Assembly (NCBI RefSeq): GCF_009208775.1
Contig: NZ_WFLM01000003.1
Coordinates: 473,374-537,373 of the forward strand
Length of the DNA: 64,000 nt
Direction of reading: 5' to 3'
From: Silvanigrella paludirubra
GTDB taxonomy: Bacteria; Bdellovibrionota_B; Oligoflexia; Silvanigrellales; Silvanigrellaceae
In this document: in pieces, positions 38,546-47,267 of the stretch
How positions within the stretch are numbered: the stretch's first letter is position 1
Layout of the letters: every line of letters starts with the position of its first letter
Notes under the pieces: model-generated
What the model saw: only the letters and a program-made list of their open reading frames with translations
What the model was told of the DNA's origin: nothing
Database searches by the model: none
Translations under genes and position numbers: made by a program

Positions 38546-39844
38546 GTGAATTTTTTTAAAATGAAACAAATCTTTCAAAGAAACCAGATATTAAAAGATA
38601 AATTTTCTAATGCAATTTTATTGTCTATCTCACAAATTATATCACTTATTTTTAATTTTTTAGCAATTTTAATTATTGCGAGAGAAAATACCTTAGAAAA
38701 TTTTGGAGTATTTTCCATTTGCTTAACAATTTATAATATTTTAGCAATATTTTCTGAACTTGGAATCTATGGTAATATAGGAACAAGTCTGTCAAAAAAT
38801 AAATTCAATGAAAATGATTTATTTGGTTTTTCTATATTAGTTTCATTGGTTTTATCGTTAGTTTTTTTAATTTCTCTATCAATCATTTATCCAATTATAA
38901 ATATTTTTTATAATGATAGTTTAAAATTATTAATATTAAATTCAGGAATAATATCGTTTTCATTTTTATTTGCATATGCTCTTCCTTTTATTATGACTGG
39001 GTCTGAAAAAATTAAAATATTTAGTTTATTTAATTTTTCTAATAACTTTATTTATTTTATTTTTGTTATTTTTCAAACATATATATTAAAAGATAAGAAT
39101 ATTTCTTCATATATAAATTATAAGTCACTATCAATAATAATTGGTATAATATTAGTATTTTTGATTTTAAAACCAAGGTTTAAAAATCAAAAAGTAATTT
39201 TTAAGAATATTTATTCAGATTGGAAAAAGTTTGGATTTCATTGTTTTTTAGGAAGATTATATAATTCTACGATTCCTTTTTTACTTGTCCTGCTTGTTGG
39301 GTATATACTTAGTGAAAAAAGTGCAGCAATTTTTAGAGTGTCTTTTAATTTTATTAATCCATTATTACTTGTTTTTCTTTCATTTACACAGACTATGGCA
39401 AAAAAAGTTTCTAATTTACCTTCAATTCCTAAAAATACATTTTATTCAAATATATTAATTTCTTTATTTTTAGTTTTGGGTTCTGCAATTGGTGGTTTTA
39501 TCTTAATAGAATATTTTCTTGGAGAAAAATATAAAAGCTCGTTACCTTTATTCTTAATTATGCTGATTTGCTGCTTTTTATATGGAAATTATAGGATGTA
39601 TTATGAATGGTTAGTTTTAAATGGACATGGGAAAATGGTTATGAATGCATCAAGATTTGCATTTTTATTTATAGCATTATTTTCAATTCCTTTAATGAAG
39701 ATTTTTGATATTTATGGAGCTCCTATTGCACTTGTTGGAAGTTTTTCAGTTTGTACAATATTTGTCTTTTATTATTATAGGTCAGTTTTAAAAGAAGTTA
39801 ATTTTGCTAAAAAACCTGAATTACTTGACTCATTTAATAAATAA
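38546..39844 (+). CDS. Wzx-like polysaccharide flippase (MOP superfamily)
   Basis: 432 residues with about 12 membrane helices. The N-terminal helix pair (NAILLSISQIISLIFNFLAILIIARENTLENFGVFSICLTIYN, split by a polar turn) is typical of Wzx/RfbX flippases. It would move undecaprenol-linked repeat units to the periplasmic face for the polymerase. It could start at GTG 38546 or at ATG 38561; the former has a GGA-containing stretch upstream. First plus-strand gene after the long gap. Confidence 0.85.
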   Translation: MNFFKMKQIFQRNQILKDKFSNAILLSISQIISLIFNFLAILIIARENTLENFGVFSICLTIYNILAIFSELGIYGNIGTSLSKNKFNENDLFGFSILVSLVLSLVFLISLSIIYPIINIFYNDSLKLLILNSGIISFSFLFAYALPFIMTGSEKIKIFSLFNFSNNFIYFIFVIFQTYILKDKNISSYINYKSLSIIIGIILVFLILKPRFKNQKVIFKNIYSDWKKFGFHCFLGRLYNSTIPFLLVLLVGYILSEKSAAIFRVSFNFINPLLLVFLSFTQTMAKKVSNLPSIPKNTFYSNILISLFLVLGSAIGGFILIEYFLGEKYKSSLPLFLIMLICCFLYGNYRMYYEWLVLNGHGKMVMNASRFAFLFIALFSIPLMKIFDIYGAPIALVGSFSVCTIFVFYYYRSVLKEVNFAKKPELLDSFNK

Positions 39845-39892
39845 TAAATTTGATTATGGATAAGTATTTAATTTGATTTACTGGAGTATTGT

Positions 39893-41923
39893 ATGGAAAA
39901 TAAAACCGCTCATATAAAATACAGGCCTGATATAGATGGTATAAGAGCTATTGCAATTATTCTAACTTTATTTTTCCATGCAAAAATACCTTATTTTTCA
40001 GGAGGCTTTATAGGAGTCGATGTTTTTTTTGTAATATCAGGTTTTTTAATTACAAGTATTATTCTTAAAAATTTAAATTCAAATTCTTTCAGCTTTAAAG
40101 AATTTTATATTAGGCGCGTTAAACGAATTTTTCCTGTTCTTATAGTTGTTCTAATATCGGTATGGCTTATTGGATGGAATTATTTTTTATTAGATGAATT
40201 TAAGCTTTTAAATAAGCATTTAGCAGCAGGAACTGTTTTCTCATCAAATTTAGTGCTATTTTTTGAGTCTGGAAATTATTTTGCAGCGTCTTCAGAATCT
40301 AAACTTCTTTTACATTTATGGTCTCTAGCAATCGAAGAGCAATTTTATTTATTTTGGCCACTTTCATTATTTATTATTTGGAAATTTCAGAAACATGTCT
40401 TAAAAATTATTTTTGCTATTATTATCATTTCATTTATTTTAAACATTTATACTATTAGTTTTAATAAAGTCATGGCATTTTATTTTCCATTTACAAGATT
40501 TTGGGAGTTATTAATTGGTGGTTTTCTTGCTTATTTAAATTTATTTAAAAAGAATTCAATTGATATTTATATTGATAATATATTAAATAAATTTTATATA
40601 TCTATAAATGCTTCAAACTTAAAATCTATATTAGGAATCTCTCTTATAATTTTAGGTCTTGTTTTTTGTTCAAATTCAGAAATATTATATCCTGGATTTT
40701 GGGCATTATTTCCAGTTATTGGTTCTTTTTTGTTAATTTTTTCAGATCAAAATTCATTTATAAATAAATATTTTTTAAGTAATAGAGTTATGGTTTTTAT
40801 AGGTGGATTAAGTTATTCTCTTTATTTGTGGCATTGGCCAATCTTAGCTTTTTCAAATACAATTAATGGAGGCGAATCTTCATTAATCACAAATACATTT
40901 TGTTTATTTATTTCTTTAATTTTGTCTTATTTAAGTTATATTTTAATAGAAAAACCTATTAGGTTTTCTGAGAGAAAACTGACCCTAAATATTTTAATAT
41001 TTACTCCAATTATTATTGGTATAATAACTTCGCTTTTATACTTTTATAAGGTCAAGCCACTTAGCTCTCACGATCCATTAATTACAAAAATCAATGATTC
41101 CTTAATTGATTGGACAGCTCCAAATGCCCATATTTATGAAATATATGAAAAATCTAATCCAAAAAATCATAATAATGGAAAAGTTTTGTATTGGGGTGAC
41201 AGTAATATGGGTCAATATTGGTCAAGAATTGAAAAAATTCAAAATGAGCATCCTGAAAATAGCAAATCCATACTTTTTGCTTATCAGACGGGTTGTTTTC
41301 CTGTTTTGCATGTGTCTAAAATAAACGAAGTAGATTGTTTAAAATGGAGTGAAAAAATTTACAAATTGAGAAACGATCCTGAAATAGATACGGTCGTTTT
41401 AGCAGCAAATTGGCATGCCTTATATGAAGCAAAAGGCATTGTTTTTAATGATATAAATAACCACGAAGAACAAATTTTCTATAATTCTGTAGCGATGAAT
41501 AAATTTTTTAATCAGCTAAGTAGTCAAGTTAAGGCATTCAAAGAAAATAGGAAAAAAGTATATTTAATTTTAAATATTCCAGTTGGAAAAGAATATTCAC
41601 CAAAATCATTGCTTACTCGCTCATTTATAAATGGTATTAAAATAAACGAGAAAAAGTTTGTAGATAATCCTAAATTTATGAGTGAAAATCTTTTAATTTC
41701 TAGCAAATTGAAAAAAATAGCAGATGAAAATGGGGCAATTATAATTGATCCAACAAAACTCCTTTGCCATAATTCATCATGTCAGGTTATGACAAACGAT
41801 TTTTATCCAATCTATTTAGATTCAACTCATTTAAACGCTTCATATGTAAGAGAAAATGCTTCTTTTATAGATGAAACTTTATTAATACATGAGAAGTCAT
41901 TTGAAAATTCAAAAATTAATTAA
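39893..41923 (+). CDS. O-acyltransferase with C-terminal SGNH domain (OafA type)
   Basis: 676 residues. The N-terminal acyltransferase-3 domain of about 10 membrane helices starts RPDIDGIRAIAIILTLFFHA, with GVDVFFVISGFLI and the RXXR-like RRVKRIFPV. A C-terminal periplasmic SGNH domain follows from about 400, with GDSN near 434 and DSTH near 642 giving the catalytic Ser and Asp-His. It should add acetyl or a similar acyl group to the exported polysaccharide. GGAG ribosome site before ATG 39893; 48 bases after the flippase gene. Confidence 0.92.
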   Translation: MENKTAHIKYRPDIDGIRAIAIILTLFFHAKIPYFSGGFIGVDVFFVISGFLITSIILKNLNSNSFSFKEFYIRRVKRIFPVLIVVLISVWLIGWNYFLLDEFKLLNKHLAAGTVFSSNLVLFFESGNYFAASSESKLLLHLWSLAIEEQFYLFWPLSLFIIWKFQKHVLKIIFAIIIISFILNIYTISFNKVMAFYFPFTRFWELLIGGFLAYLNLFKKNSIDIYIDNILNKFYISINASNLKSILGISLIILGLVFCSNSEILYPGFWALFPVIGSFLLIFSDQNSFINKYFLSNRVMVFIGGLSYSLYLWHWPILAFSNTINGGESSLITNTFCLFISLILSYLSYILIEKPIRFSERKLTLNILIFTPIIIGIITSLLYFYKVKPLSSHDPLITKINDSLIDWTAPNAHIYEIYEKSNPKNHNNGKVLYWGDSNMGQYWSRIEKIQNEHPENSKSILFAYQTGCFPVLHVSKINEVDCLKWSEKIYKLRNDPEIDTVVLAANWHALYEAKGIVFNDINNHEEQIFYNSVAMNKFFNQLSSQVKAFKENRKKVYLILNIPVGKEYSPKSLLTRSFINGIKINEKKFVDNPKFMSENLLISSKLKKIADENGAIIIDPTKLLCHNSSCQVMTNDFYPIYLDSTHLNASYVRENASFIDETLLIHEKSFENSKIN

Positions 41924-41935
41924 ATCGTTTTTGTT

Positions 41936-43099
41936 TTAGGCTCGTTTTTTATTTTCAATTTTATTTTTAAATGATCTAAACATTATTTTTTGATTGATAA
42001 AATCTTTAAATGATTTTTTAAATGTTTCTTTTGAAAATCTTTTTGCATTTTCAAGACAATGTATGGGCTGAATATTTACTAAACCAGATTCAAACAATTC
42101 AATTGCTTTTAAAATACTTTCCTTACTTTGATCTTCAAATAAAATTCCAGTCGGTTTATTTGTAACTCCAATATGATTTACAACTTCTAAGGCTCCTCCT
42201 TGGGCAAAGGCAATTACTGGTGTTCCGCAGGCTTGTGATTCAAGCATTGAAATTCCAAAGCCTTCACAACCAGCTTGTAAAAATGCTTTTGATTTTGAAA
42301 GAATTTCAGCAATTTCAATTTGATTTCTGAATCCTACAAATGATATATTGTCATTTGCAAGTTTTTTTAATTCTTTTTCAATAGAACCAGACCCAATTAT
42401 AATTAATTTTTTATTTGATGAATTAAAAGCTTCAATGATAAGGTCGAATCTTTTAATAGGTTCCAATCTTCCTACTGCAACATAAGTATCACGTTTTTCT
42501 TCATTAAAATATTTTATAAAATTGTCTAAATAAACAGGTGGATAAATTACTTTAGATTTTACACCAACAATTTTTTCATTCCATTCTGAAACATATTCAG
42601 AATTTGCAATAGTATAATCCGCTCTTTTTGAAGCAATAAAATCCCATTTTCTTAATTTATATAATAAAAACTCTTTTAAAATTTTAAATTTACTTCCAAT
42701 CGAGTAGATATTTTTATCATGATAAGCATATCTTAAGCCCGGTGCTTGTAGGTAAGTAATATGAAGCTGGTGATGGTAAGTGATTACACCTCTGGCAACT
42801 GCGTGTGAAGAAGAAATAATTAAATCATAATCATGTAAATTAAATGATTCAATTGCTAAAGGCATTAAAGGTAAATAAATTCTATAGTATTTTTTTGCAA
42901 AAGGTAGTTTTTGTATAAATGATGTTTTTGCTTTTTTTCCTTTTACAAAAAATCTTTGTTCATCATTTAAAAAATCAATTAAAGAATAAATATCACAATT
43001 CGGATAACATTCTATTATTTGCTCAACTACTCTTTCTGCTCCACCATAAACAGTTAGCCAATCAACAACAAGAGCTACCTTTAACTCATTATTCTTCAC
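41936..43099 (-). CDS. Glycosyltransferase family 4 protein (copy B of a paralogous pair)
   Basis: 387 residues, same architecture as the protein at 32825-33958: DWLTVYGGAERVVEQIIECY, VGRLEPIKRFDLII, GSGSIEKELKKL and AGCEGFGISMLESQACGTP. Divergence is concentrated in the acceptor half and in a 10-residue C-terminal tail. GTG start at 43099 behind GGAATAAAAC. Likely a duplicate that has kept or changed sugar specificity. Converges with the acyltransferase gene, 12 bases apart. Confidence 0.9.
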   Translation of the reverse strand: MKNNELKVALVVDWLTVYGGAERVVEQIIECYPNCDIYSLIDFLNDEQRFFVKGKKAKTSFIQKLPFAKKYYRIYLPLMPLAIESFNLHDYDLIISSSHAVARGVITYHHQLHITYLQAPGLRYAYHDKNIYSIGSKFKILKEFLLYKLRKWDFIASKRADYTIANSEYVSEWNEKIVGVKSKVIYPPVYLDNFIKYFNEEKRDTYVAVGRLEPIKRFDLIIEAFNSSNKKLIIIGSGSIEKELKKLANDNISFVGFRNQIEIAEILSKSKAFLQAGCEGFGISMLESQACGTPVIAFAQGGALEVVNHIGVTNKPTGILFEDQSKESILKAIELFESGLVNIQPIHCLENAKRFSKETFKKSFKDFINQKIMFRSFKNKIENKKRA

Positions 43100-43292
43100 G
43101 TTTTATTCCATTTCTTATTAATATGTGTCATTTTTATATTTAATAAAAATTTAATTTATAATATTGAATTGATTAGTAATTATTAAACTATAATAATTTT
43201 AATTTCAAGAGATTTGTAAGAAAAGAATAGTTGTTATTTTTGTTTTTATTGTTAAATTATATTAAAGTATTTATTCAGTATAAAATATTATA

Positions 43293-44828
43293 TTATTCTA
43301 AATCGGAGAATTTTAAATTTGTCGCTCTTTCCCATGCTATAACACCGCTTATGGAACTGGATACAATTCCTTGACCAGGAAATACAGAATCTCCTACAAA
43401 AAATAATTTTGAAGATTTATTTGGATGTTTATAAACAGAAGGAATCGACTTAAAAATAATATCATATGCATTTGTAATCATGCCTCCAACTTTACCTTTA
43501 TCTCTATATGTAAATTTTTCATAAGTAGAAGGAGAGGCAAACTCACAATTTTGTATTTTAATTTTCAAAGTTTTTTCAATTCTAGCAATAAGTTTATTTT
43601 TATAGAATTCTTTTTTTTGGTGGTCATATTGATTTATTTTAAAATGTATTGTTGCGGTAAAGCATCTAATATTATTATTTTGTTCTTTTTTATAAACAGA
43701 TAAATACAAAGAACTTTTTAATTCTTCTATTTCGTTTTCTTCAAAGAAAATTTGGTGATACCATGGGCCAATTGGATAAGTTTCTTTATGTTCAAAATAT
43801 CCAAAAAGCGCACAGGCACCCCATGATGATTTATTTTTAATTTTATGGCTTAATTTCTTTTTAAAAGAATTTTCTTCTTTATAAATTTTTAAAAAATTCC
43901 AAACAGTTATATTTAAAAATAAATTTTTATTTGCAAGAATTTTTTTTCTTATATTTTTTTTTCTGTCTAAAATACATAGAATAAATCCATTTTTATCTTC
44001 TTCTATAGATAAAAGCTCATGTTGATAATTTATTTTAATACCTTTATCTTGAATTTGAAAAGCAAGATCCATAAAGTACGATCTCATTCCTCCATTTAAA
44101 CGATAAATTCCATAATTTAATATACTAATACCCATACTTCCAAATATCCAAGGCACATATTTCATTTTATTTTGGACAGTATCAAGTAAAAGCGAGTTTA
44201 AGATATCATGACTTTTTTTAAAATTGTTTTTTAGGCCTAATAATTTACAAACTGTTAAATAGGATAAAAAAAATGTAGAAAATAGAATTAATTTATTTTT
44301 CATTCTAAAAAAAATAGCTAAATTTTGAAATAATTCTTTAATTGAATTAATTGGTAATTTAGGTATATATTTTAAATTAACCCAAATTTCCTTACTTGTT
44401 AAATTTGAAAAATGGATAATATTTTTTAACACTCTCTCTTCATTTTCTTCTAGTTTACCATCAGTTATCTTTATATTTGCTCTTGAATCTATAGAGATTG
44501 ATGTATTATCATTTGGAAAATGAAAGTAAATATTTTCAATTTTTTCACTATCAGGAAATTTTATTATTTCTTTTTTATTAAGGCAGTAAATTTTATTTTG
44601 AATTTCTCCATTTTGAATTGCTACAAGTTGAGTAGCACCAACATCAAAAACTCTTTTAGGATTTCCTCTTGCAAAATAACCTCCGCAACCTCCAGGTGCA
44701 AAATGTTGTTCAAATAAAACCGTATTATTTTTATTTGAATTCTCGCTTAATAATTTTGCAACGGCAATTCCTCCCGCTCCTGCTCCAATAATAACATTAT
44801 CAAATTCTTCGTCAAATTCTATTTTCAT
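43293..44828 (-). CDS. FAD-dependent carotenoid desaturase/isomerase/ketolase-like oxidoreductase (CrtI/CrtO superfamily)
   Basis: 511 residues. The dinucleotide motif is DNVIIGAGAGGIAVAKLL, followed by FEQHFAPGGCGGYFARG. The FAD-contact C-terminus FVGDSVFPGQGIVSSSISGVIAWERA is characteristic of CrtI, CrtO and the retinol-saturase relatives. Two more members of this superfamily are encoded in the same cluster (47268 and 52483), so this one probably performs a late step. It ends a minus-strand trio with two SDR-type genes; the gap to the upstream gene is two bases. Which reaction it catalyses cannot be told from motifs. Confidence 0.82.
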   Translation of the reverse strand: MKIEFDEEFDNVIIGAGAGGIAVAKLLSENSNKNNTVLFEQHFAPGGCGGYFARGNPKRVFDVGATQLVAIQNGEIQNKIYCLNKKEIIKFPDSEKIENIYFHFPNDNTSISIDSRANIKITDGKLEENEERVLKNIIHFSNLTSKEIWVNLKYIPKLPINSIKELFQNLAIFFRMKNKLILFSTFFLSYLTVCKLLGLKNNFKKSHDILNSLLLDTVQNKMKYVPWIFGSMGISILNYGIYRLNGGMRSYFMDLAFQIQDKGIKINYQHELLSIEEDKNGFILCILDRKKNIRKKILANKNLFLNITVWNFLKIYKEENSFKKKLSHKIKNKSSWGACALFGYFEHKETYPIGPWYHQIFFEENEIEELKSSLYLSVYKKEQNNNIRCFTATIHFKINQYDHQKKEFYKNKLIARIEKTLKIKIQNCEFASPSTYEKFTYRDKGKVGGMITNAYDIIFKSIPSVYKHPNKSSKLFFVGDSVFPGQGIVSSSISGVIAWERATNLKFSDLE

Positions 44829-44830
44829 TT

Positions 44831-46219
44831 TTAAACTTTTTTATTTTGAATTTTTATGAGATGTTTATTAAATAAATACATAACCATTTTATGAAAACTA
44901 GCTTGAAATATCCTATAAATTGGCCAAGGTAATGAAGGATAATAGTCATGAATTGCAGCAATTGCAGACTGTTCATGTGGGCTAATTCTAAACTCAAATC
45001 TTGCTGGAGGATAATCTTTTTTAATAACAAGGAGTCCACCTTTTATATAAAAAAGTTGTCTATCTGTAGAGCTTCTATCATCTGAAAACTCGAATGTTAA
45101 TAAATTGATTTTTAGAAAAGTAAAACGAACAATATTATTGTTAACTTTAGACCGTATTATTGTGAAAAATACTTTTGGAAGCCAATTAATATACTCTTTT
45201 CCTAATCTGATTGAATCCCAACCCATTGGCAAATTTAATCTTTGAACTGTTCTTACTTTATTTTCTTCAAATGTTTTTCTTCTCGGTTTTATTTCATTTT
45301 TTTCTTCATTTTCAATTGCTCTTTGTAATGAGTCATTTAATGATATTGGATTTGGTATATAATTATTAAAATAAAGGGAATGATTTGCTTTCAAGTCATA
45401 TTTTAAACTATCAATAAGTGGTGATATTGTATAATAATCAATACCAGTAATTATATAAAGCCATAATTTTGAAAGACCTAAATTAAAAAACGGTAATGTT
45501 ATTAATGTTCTTTTTAGTTTCATTAACGTAGCAATTTTAATAATCAATTCATTATAGGATATTAATTCTGTACCATGTATATCAATAACTTTATTATATA
45601 CTTCTTTATTTCCAACACAAAGTTTAATAAATTGGATAACATCATTAACATCAACTGGCTGTGAAAGTGATTTTGTCCATTTTGGTGTTGTCATTATTTT
45701 TAAAGTTTTTACTAACCGGTAGACAATTTGAAATGAACTTCCTCCAGACCCAATAATAATTCCAGCTCTTATACAAGTTAAAGGTATACCTGAACAAGTT
45801 AAGACAATTTCAACTTCATTTCTACTTTTTAAATGTCTTGATATTCCATAATTTATTTCTGGAATAATGCCACCTAAATAAATAATATGTTTAATATTAT
45901 TTTTTAGTGCGGAACGTCTAACGTTATCAGCAATAATTAGATCAAGGTCATCAAAAGTGCTTTGAGTTAACCTGCTTCCTTTTGTCATAGAATGAATAAG
46001 ATATAAAATATAATCACAATCTTGAAATGCAATTTCAGCTTCTTTTAAATTAAATAAATCGCATGAAAACCATTGTACATCTGAATTTAGACTATTTGTT
46101 GTGGGAAGGTTTCGACATAATGCTCTAATTCTAAAATTTTTTGATAATTCTTCAATTGCGTATATACCAATAAAACCACTTGCTCCTGCAATGGCTATTC
46201 TAGGTTTAGTCATAATCAT
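44831..46219 (-). CDS. SDR-family NAD(P)-binding protein with C-terminal DUF2867-like domain
   Basis: 462 residues. The N-terminal atypical SDR domain has IAGASGFIGIYAIEEL (GXXGXXG), DCDYILYLIHSM, and IKHIIYLGGI in place of the usual Tyr-containing site. The C-terminal part, with LPMGWDSIRLGKEY, DRSSTDRQLFYIKGGLL, RFEFRISP and ALPWPIYR-like LPWPIYRIFQASFH, resembles the DUF2867 domain. An alternative start is ATG 46213. Located between a short SDR gene and a carotenoid oxidoreductase gene, so a tailoring or regulatory role in pigment synthesis is plausible but unproven. Confidence 0.78.
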   Translation of the reverse strand: MIMTKPRIAIAGASGFIGIYAIEELSKNFRIRALCRNLPTTNSLNSDVQWFSCDLFNLKEAEIAFQDCDYILYLIHSMTKGSRLTQSTFDDLDLIIADNVRRSALKNNIKHIIYLGGIIPEINYGISRHLKSRNEVEIVLTCSGIPLTCIRAGIIIGSGGSSFQIVYRLVKTLKIMTTPKWTKSLSQPVDVNDVIQFIKLCVGNKEVYNKVIDIHGTELISYNELIIKIATLMKLKRTLITLPFFNLGLSKLWLYIITGIDYYTISPLIDSLKYDLKANHSLYFNNYIPNPISLNDSLQRAIENEEKNEIKPRRKTFEENKVRTVQRLNLPMGWDSIRLGKEYINWLPKVFFTIIRSKVNNNIVRFTFLKINLLTFEFSDDRSSTDRQLFYIKGGLLVIKKDYPPARFEFRISPHEQSAIAAIHDYYPSLPWPIYRIFQASFHKMVMYLFNKHLIKIQNKKV

Positions 46220-46225
46220 TATTCT

Positions 46226-46966
46226 TTATAGTTTATGAGGTGTTCTAACGTGAGTTAAACCACCATCGACAGAAATAATTTGACCTGTAATGAATGAGCT
46301 TTTTTGATCTAATAAAAATGAAATTGTATTTGCAATATCTTCTGGCTCCCCTATTCTTTTAATTGCATTAAACGAAATTGTAGATTTTACTGCTATTTCA
46401 TTTTGAACTAAAAACTTGGCCATTTTGGTATTCGTTAAGGATGGGGCTATACAATTTACTCTAATTCCAAAGTTGGCATAGGATATAGATAAACTCCTAG
46501 TTAAAGACTCAACAGCACCTTTTGCTGCTGATATTGCTTCATGATTCATTAGTCCAACTTGTGCTGCAACTGAAGATATAAGTACAATATTTCCTGATTT
46601 TTGTTTTTGCATTATTGGCAATATAATTTTTAAAGCGTAATAAATACTATTTAAATTCAAATCCATAATTTGATTCCACTCATTAAGAGAGGTATTATGC
46701 AAGGATTTGAGTGTAATTGATCCAATTAAATGAACGTATTCATCAATAGAATTATGTTCGTTTAAAATCTCATGAATTGCTTGTTGAATTTCTTCTGGAT
46801 TTGTTGCATTAGCTTGATATATAAATTTGTTATAATTATTCTCTTCTAAGTTTGATTTATCTTTTACAATTAGAGCAATATTTTTATTGTTGGTTTCAAT
46901 TTCATATAATTTTTTACCAATTGATGAATTACCGCCATTTATTACTAATGTTTTTTTGTTACTCAT
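46226..46966 (-). CDS. Short-chain dehydrogenase/reductase with altered active site
   Basis: 246 residues. The cofactor loop is GGNSSIGKKL, followed by DLNLNSIYYALK (the Asn helix), VLISSVAAQ (catalytic Ser), and HEAISAAKGAVESL where YXXXK is expected. The catalytic Tyr is replaced by Ile while the Lys is kept. The C-terminal SVDGGLTH is normal. The protein may bind NAD(P) without classical SDR chemistry, or may belong to a subfamily with a different proton donor. First gene of the minus-strand trio, divergent from the main carotenoid operon. Confidence 0.85.
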   Translation of the reverse strand: MSNKKTLVINGGNSSIGKKLYEIETNNKNIALIVKDKSNLEENNYNKFIYQANATNPEEIQQAIHEILNEHNSIDEYVHLIGSITLKSLHNTSLNEWNQIMDLNLNSIYYALKIILPIMQKQKSGNIVLISSVAAQVGLMNHEAISAAKGAVESLTRSLSISYANFGIRVNCIAPSLTNTKMAKFLVQNEIAVKSTISFNAIKRIGEPEDIANTISFLLDQKSSFITGQIISVDGGLTHVRTPHKL

Positions 46967-47267
46967 TTTTGTTACTTTCTAAATTATAATTTTTAGTTAA
47001 TTCGTATTTTAAATAAATTTAAAAAACTAAATAATTTCAATTCATAATTTTTACTTATATTTTAAAAACTGTAAATATTCAAGTTTGAAAATATGCAAAA
47101 ATAATACATTGTAAAAAAGATATAAAAATTTTTAAAGTGGTAAGCTTAATTGATAATTAAAATATATTTAATAATAATTTCATTCAAAAAGTTGAGGATA
47201 TACTAAATTTATGGTATCTGAAAAACCGTGAATATAAAGTGATTTAATTATATTTAGGGGATAACTT
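46967..47267. other. Divergent control region between the two carotenoid transcripts
   Basis: About 300 AT-rich bases. TATACT at 47199-47204 and TTGAGG-17-TATCTG (47192-47220) are possible promoter elements for the rightward operon; neither has both boxes close to consensus. AGGGG (47256-47260) is the ribosome-binding site of the next gene. No gene is seen. Confidence 0.4.
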
